DNA from: an uncultured Porphyromonadaceae bacterium | GTDB taxonomy: Bacteria > Bacteroidota > Bacteroidia > Bacteroidales > Muribaculaceae | Direction of reading: 5' to 3' | Length of the DNA stretch: 64,000 bases | NCBI GenBank assembly: GCA_947176915.1 | Contig: CAMWSM010000002.1 | Span: forward strand, 62,001-126,000 | In this document: in pieces, positions 60,483 through 64,000 of the stretch | How the letters are laid out: each line of letters begins with the position of its first letter | Numbering within the stretch: the stretch's first letter is position 1 | Program-made: the position numbers and the translations under genes | Notes under the pieces: model-generated | Databases searched by the model: none | What the model was told of the DNA's origin: nothing | What the model saw: only the letters and a program-made list of their open reading frames with translations

Positions 60483-61874
60483 ATGGGAACGTCAACAACC
60501 AACAATGCAGACAGACTGAAGGAATTAGGCACGGACAAGATATGGAGGCTGTTATTGAAGTATAGTCTTCCTGCCGTGGTCGGCACTGTCGTTATGGCAA
60601 TCTATAATATTATCGACTCCATAGTGATAGGTCATGCCATAGACGATCCCAATGTCGTGAGCGGTATTGCCGTGACTTTCCCTGTCATGAACCTTGCCAC
60701 GGCTCTTGGCATGCTGATAGGAGCCGGTTCGGCAACCAGAATAAGCATTGTCATGGGTCAGCAAAATAAAGAGCTGGCGGAGAAGATACTTGGAAATTCA
60801 GTGCAGCTTACCGTTATAATAGGATTATGCTATATCACGCTGTTTGCAATCTTCCTGACCCCGATTCTGAAAATATTCGGTGCTTCGGAAAATTCCCTTC
60901 CATACGCGCGCGAATTCCTGATGTGGGTGTTGCCGGGAATGGTGTTGATGAACCTTACCTTCTCCTATAATAATGTGATGCGTGCTACGGGCTATCCCGG
61001 CAAGGCTATGTATACCAATCTTATAGGGGCAGGATTGAACGCTATTCTCGCGCCGTTGTTTCTTTTCGGCTTTCATTGGGGCATCAAGGGGGCGGCGATA
61101 GCGACAGACATCTCGATGTTGATTACCGCTTTCTTCGTCATGTCTCATTTCTTTCAGAAAAAAAGCGAATTGCATTTTAAAAGAGGGACATTTAAATTTG
61201 ACTGGCAGGTCATCAAATCGATTCTTTATATCGGCATGTCGCCTTTCCTGATAAATGTGGCTGGCTCGGGAATAAATGCCATAATCAATAATTCCCTTCT
61301 GAAATATGGAGGAGATGATGCAATTGCGTCGGTAGTGGTGTTCAATCGGTTTGTAACTATATTTGTAATGATCGTAATGGGCATTTGTCAGGGTATGCAG
61401 CCTATTTTGGGTTATAACTATGGGTCAAGAAAATTCAAGCGACTTTTTGCCACCCTGCGGCTTGCCATTATATGTGCAGTCATATTCACTACTACAGGCA
61501 GCCTGATCGGTGCGTTTAACCCAAGGATAATAGCAGGGCTTTTCATGCAGGATGCCCAGCAGATAGAGTGTGCGGTGAACTGTCTGAGAATAACGACCCT
61601 TACTTTCTGGATAGTTGGATTTCAGATTGTGGGAACCAACTTTTTCCAATCTCTCGGCATGGCAGGGAAGGCTGTTTTCCTATCCCTTACGCGCCAGATT
61701 ATATTTATGATACCCATGCTTCTTATTCTTCCGCCACGCTACGGACTTGACGGAGTATGGAGCTGTTTCCCCGTGTGTGATTTTGCGGCTTCAGTAATCA
61801 CCGGGCTTATGCTTGCATGGCAGATACGGAAAATAAAAAGGATGGAGATTTTGCCCTCGGCAGGGAGAGTTTGA
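60483..61874 (+). CDS. MATE-family efflux transporter
   Basis: A 463-residue inner-membrane cation:drug antiporter with about 12 transmembrane segments arranged as two MatE domains (WRLLLKYSLPAVVGTVVMAIYNIIDSIVIG at the start, split here by helix breaks, and GSGINAIINNSLLKYGG in the second half). Motifs GICQGMQPILGYNYGS and LGMLIGAGSATRISI are typical of the DinF/NorM-like branch common in Bacteroidales. It is followed after 36 bases by the GH3-family gene, probably in one transcript. Substrate unknown. Confidence 0.92.
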   Translation: MGTSTTNNADRLKELGTDKIWRLLLKYSLPAVVGTVVMAIYNIIDSIVIGHAIDDPNVVSGIAVTFPVMNLATALGMLIGAGSATRISIVMGQQNKELAEKILGNSVQLTVIIGLCYITLFAIFLTPILKIFGASENSLPYAREFLMWVLPGMVLMNLTFSYNNVMRATGYPGKAMYTNLIGAGLNAILAPLFLFGFHWGIKGAAIATDISMLITAFFVMSHFFQKKSELHFKRGTFKFDWQVIKSILYIGMSPFLINVAGSGINAIINNSLLKYGGDDAIASVVVFNRFVTIFVMIVMGICQGMQPILGYNYGSRKFKRLFATLRLAIICAVIFTTTGSLIGAFNPRIIAGLFMQDAQQIECAVNCLRITTLTFWIVGFQIVGTNFFQSLGMAGKAVFLSLTRQIIFMIPMLLILPPRYGLDGVWSCFPVCDFAASVITGLMLAWQIRKIKRMEILPSAGRV

Positions 61875-61910
61875 GATAATAAAGCGGAAGAGAAAATAAT
61901 TGATGAGAAG

Positions 61911-63452
61911 ATGAAACTTGATTTCACTCCCATAGTCAGAAAAGGATTTGAGAAAATTGCATCGCGTACGGATAAGTGGGCTTCAGATAGTGATGAAATC
62001 CAGCGTGAGGTGTTACGCTCTTTGTTGAGCCGTGCTAAGGCTACCGAATTTGGCAGACGCCATGATTTCGAGGATTTGTCGCGTTCAGCCCACCCATATT
62101 CCAGATTTGCCTCTACGGTTGCCCCGGTCGTTTATGAAGACCTTCGTGCTGATGTTATGCGCATGATAAGAGGGGAACGAGATGTCCTATGGAGGGGGAT
62201 CTGCCGTGATTTTGCCCAGTCTTCGGGCACTTCGGGAGGAAAATCAAAATATATTCCGGTTACTGCCGAATCCTTAAAGGGAAATCATTATCCCGGAGGC
62301 GCGGATTGTGTAGCCCACTATCTCCGGCAGGTAAAGGATAGCCGTCTTTTTGCGGGGAAGGGGTTCATATTGGGAGGCTCGTTTTCCAATACTCTTGACC
62401 TTCCTACGACGGGAAGTGTCCATGTGGGGGATTTAAGTGCCACATTGATCAACCGGATAAACCCACTTGCAAATTTTGTGAGAATACCGGATAAGAAGAC
62501 CGCATTGCTCAGCGATTGGGAGGTGAAACTGCCTGCATTGGTTGAGAAGGCAAAGGATGAGGATGTAACTAATATCTCGGGAGTGCCCTCATGGTTCCTG
62601 ACGGTGTTAAGGAGGATAATGGAAGCCAAAGGAGTGGAAACTATTCAGGAGGTATGGCCAAACCTGGAGGTCTTTTTTCACGGAGGCATATCTTTTGAGC
62701 CTTACCGCGATGAATATCGGCGTATAACGGATAGTAGCCGAATGCACTTTCTTGAGACGTATAACGCTTCCGAAGGCTTTTTCGCTGTTCAGAACGATAT
62801 GGAAGAGGGGTCAATGCTTCTGATTATTGACAAGGATGTCTTTTATGAGTTTATGCCTGTGGAGGGTTATGACCGGCAGCCGCGCCCCATCTGGGAGGTG
62901 GAGAAGGGGAAGGTCTATGAGCTTGTCATTACTTCGAGCAACGGACTATGGCGTTATCGCCTCGGCGACACGGTGAGGATTGTCTCTACCTCTCCCGTGA
63001 AAATAACAATTGCGGGGCGGACCAGAAGTTTCATCAATGCCTTCGGAGAGGAACTCATGGAGGATAATGCTGAGAAGGGGATAGCAGCCGCCTGTGAACG
63101 CACGGGAAGCGCGATTCTAAACTATACCGCTGCTCCGGTGTTTGCCTCCGACGGAAGGAAAGGCCATCATCAATGGCTTATTGAATGGGAGACTCCCCCG
63201 ACGGATTTAAAAGTCTTCTCAGAGGTGCTTGATGAGGAGTTGCGGAAATTAAATTCCGACTATGATGCCAAGCGATCACATTCCATATTCCTGGACGGTC
63301 CGGAGATAGTAACGGCTGCTGACGGACTGTTTGATGCGTGGCTGCGTAGTGCAGGAAGCCATAAGTTAGGGGGGCAGCGTAAGGTGGTGAGATTGAGCAA
63401 CGACCGCGAAATGATGGAGAAATTACTTAAAATGATGAAAAAAACTGACTAA
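61911..63452 (+). CDS. GH3-family acyl-adenylate-forming enzyme (auxin-responsive GH3 homolog)
   Basis: A 513-residue cytosolic protein of the ANL superfamily, homologous to plant GH3 acyl-acid amido synthetases. ATP-binding motif AQSSGTSGGKSKYIPVT (about 103-119), the acyl-binding region with ISGVPSWFLTVL, LETYNASEGFFAVQ, VITSSNGLWRYRLGDTVRI and RTRSFINAFGEEL are all GH3 signatures. Plant members join amino acids to jasmonate or auxin; the substrates of bacterial members are largely unknown. Downstream of a MATE exporter, it might modify a small acid that is then exported (inference). Confidence 0.9.
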   Translation: MKLDFTPIVRKGFEKIASRTDKWASDSDEIQREVLRSLLSRAKATEFGRRHDFEDLSRSAHPYSRFASTVAPVVYEDLRADVMRMIRGERDVLWRGICRDFAQSSGTSGGKSKYIPVTAESLKGNHYPGGADCVAHYLRQVKDSRLFAGKGFILGGSFSNTLDLPTTGSVHVGDLSATLINRINPLANFVRIPDKKTALLSDWEVKLPALVEKAKDEDVTNISGVPSWFLTVLRRIMEAKGVETIQEVWPNLEVFFHGGISFEPYRDEYRRITDSSRMHFLETYNASEGFFAVQNDMEEGSMLLIIDKDVFYEFMPVEGYDRQPRPIWEVEKGKVYELVITSSNGLWRYRLGDTVRIVSTSPVKITIAGRTRSFINAFGEELMEDNAEKGIAAACERTGSAILNYTAAPVFASDGRKGHHQWLIEWETPPTDLKVFSEVLDEELRKLNSDYDAKRSHSIFLDGPEIVTAADGLFDAWLRSAGSHKLGGQRKVVRLSNDREMMEKLLKMMKKTD

Positions 63453-63521
63453 TAATACTATATTAAGTTGAATTTAACATATTTTAATAATTTATATTAT
63501 TAAGTTAGTAATAATTGGTTG

Positions 63522-63590
63522 TATTTTTGCATAATTATTAGAGCAAACCTCTATAAAGATTTGCCTATGGATCCTTAAAAATAAAGGATC
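63522..63590 (+). promoter_or_regulatory. Promoter and structured leader of the last gene
   Basis: TATTTTTG at 63522-63529 matches TAnnTTTG. The leader can form GCAAA/TTTGC (63543-63547 with 63560-63564) and GATCCTT/AAGGATC (63570-63576 with 63584-63590). No known riboswitch class was recognised. Confidence 0.45.
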
Positions 63591-63638
63591 TGCGAAGAGA
63601 GAAGACAAATAAAATAATAATAACCTAAATTATCAGAA

Positions 63639-64000
63639 ATGAAGAAGATCATTACATTACTTATGGCATTGCTTATGCTTGCCCCGGCTTATGCCGATCT
63701 GCAGAAAAAGCTTGACAAACAGCTTGAAAAGGCTCAGGCTAAGGAGATGAAGGAGAAGAAGAAAGCATACGAGAAAGGTGGTTGGGAAATTATGGGCAGC
63801 CGCACAATGGATGTGGCTCTTCTGAAACATTACAGCAAGCTTAACGAGCTTGGTGATGACGGCTCTGTATTTGACGGAACAGCGCAGAATACAAAGTCAA
63901 AGAATGTTGCGGAGCAGATGGCAATCAACAATGCTACTATCAAATATGCTCAGAAGGCAGGCAGCACAGTTAAGGGTCGTGTAATCAGCGACATAATGGC
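63639..64000 (+). CDS. Exported protein of unknown function, 3' truncated by window edge
   Basis: An ORF from the ATG at 63639, open to the window end (120 codons seen). Signal peptide MKKIITLLMALLMLAPAYA, then a charged coiled-coil-like stretch rich in Lys, Glu and Gln (LQKKLDKQLEKAQAKEMKEK), then a more globular region (GGWEIMGSRTMDVALLKHYSKL, MAINNATIKYAQKAG). No family is recognised. Periplasmic or outer-membrane location is likely. Confidence 0.8.
   Translation, partial: MKKIITLLMALLMLAPAYADLQKKLDKQLEKAQAKEMKEKKKAYEKGGWEIMGSRTMDVALLKHYSKLNELGDDGSVFDGTAQNTKSKNVAEQMAINNATIKYAQKAGSTVKGRVISDIM

Noticed and set aside
1-64000. tRNA, rRNA or known riboswitch
   Set aside because: No cloverleaf, rRNA-like segment or recognisable riboswitch core was seen in any spacer.

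Overview
The window looks like a chromosome segment of a gut Bacteroidales bacterium, most likely Muribaculaceae-like (inference). It has four SusC/SusD outer-membrane glycan-uptake pairs, hybrid two-component sensors (HTCS) with AraC-type outputs, Bacteroidetes-type promoters (TTTG-N20-TAnnTTTG or TAnnTTCG), few Shine-Dalgarno sites, a PorZ-like type IX secretion (T9SS) component and a T9SS-type C-terminal signal. I found no tRNA, rRNA, CRISPR array, phage or insertion sequence.

Positions 1-18.9 kb hold a polysaccharide utilization locus. A partial HTCS is followed by SusC, SusD, a DUF4960-like lipoprotein and a LamG-GH32 glycosidase. A second HTCS with a periplasmic-binding-protein sensor is then followed by a second SusC/SusD pair. 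The GH32 and the sensor type point to a fructan (levan or inulin). The two halves look like a tandem module duplication: the 46-bp promoter/leader in front of both SusC genes is identical, and a terminator is repeated. No fructokinase or fructose permease is visible.

Positions 18.9-26.3 kb hold housekeeping and accessory genes: purC, a stand-alone TrpB2-type tryptophan synthase beta, an MFS/outer-membrane/small-protein group, an orphan antitoxin-like ORF, a prephenate dehydrogenase and an Rpn-type PD-(D/E)XK nuclease. A 102-bp element with perfect 37-bp inverted arms lies after trpB.

Positions 26.3-39.3 kb hold two closely related SusC/SusD pairs arranged head to head. They flank a translationally coupled pair: an AAA-ATPase-like/PD-(D/E)XK protein and an O6-methylguanine methyltransferase. 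The two SusC leaders plus the first 131 coding bases form a perfect 220-bp inverted repeat, so inversion of the intervening segment is plausible.

Positions 39.3-44.3 kb hold a possible metal-homeostasis operon (porin-like barrel with a His-rich N-terminus, lipoprotein, COG0523/CobW GTPase with a 24-His tract) and a second AAA/PD-(D/E)XK gene. Positions 44.3-49.2 kb hold a phosphatidylserine-decarboxylase-family pyruvoyl enzyme beside a GadC-like antiporter, with an MFS transporter divergent from them. This pair is my best candidate for an undescribed system: PLP-independent amino-acid decarboxylation coupled to amine antiport.

Positions 49.2-64 kb are mostly conserved functions: panB, leuS, rdgB, porZ-like, trmB, mrp, a GT2 glycosyltransferase, pldA, a MATE exporter, a GH3-family protein and the start of an uncharacterised exported protein.
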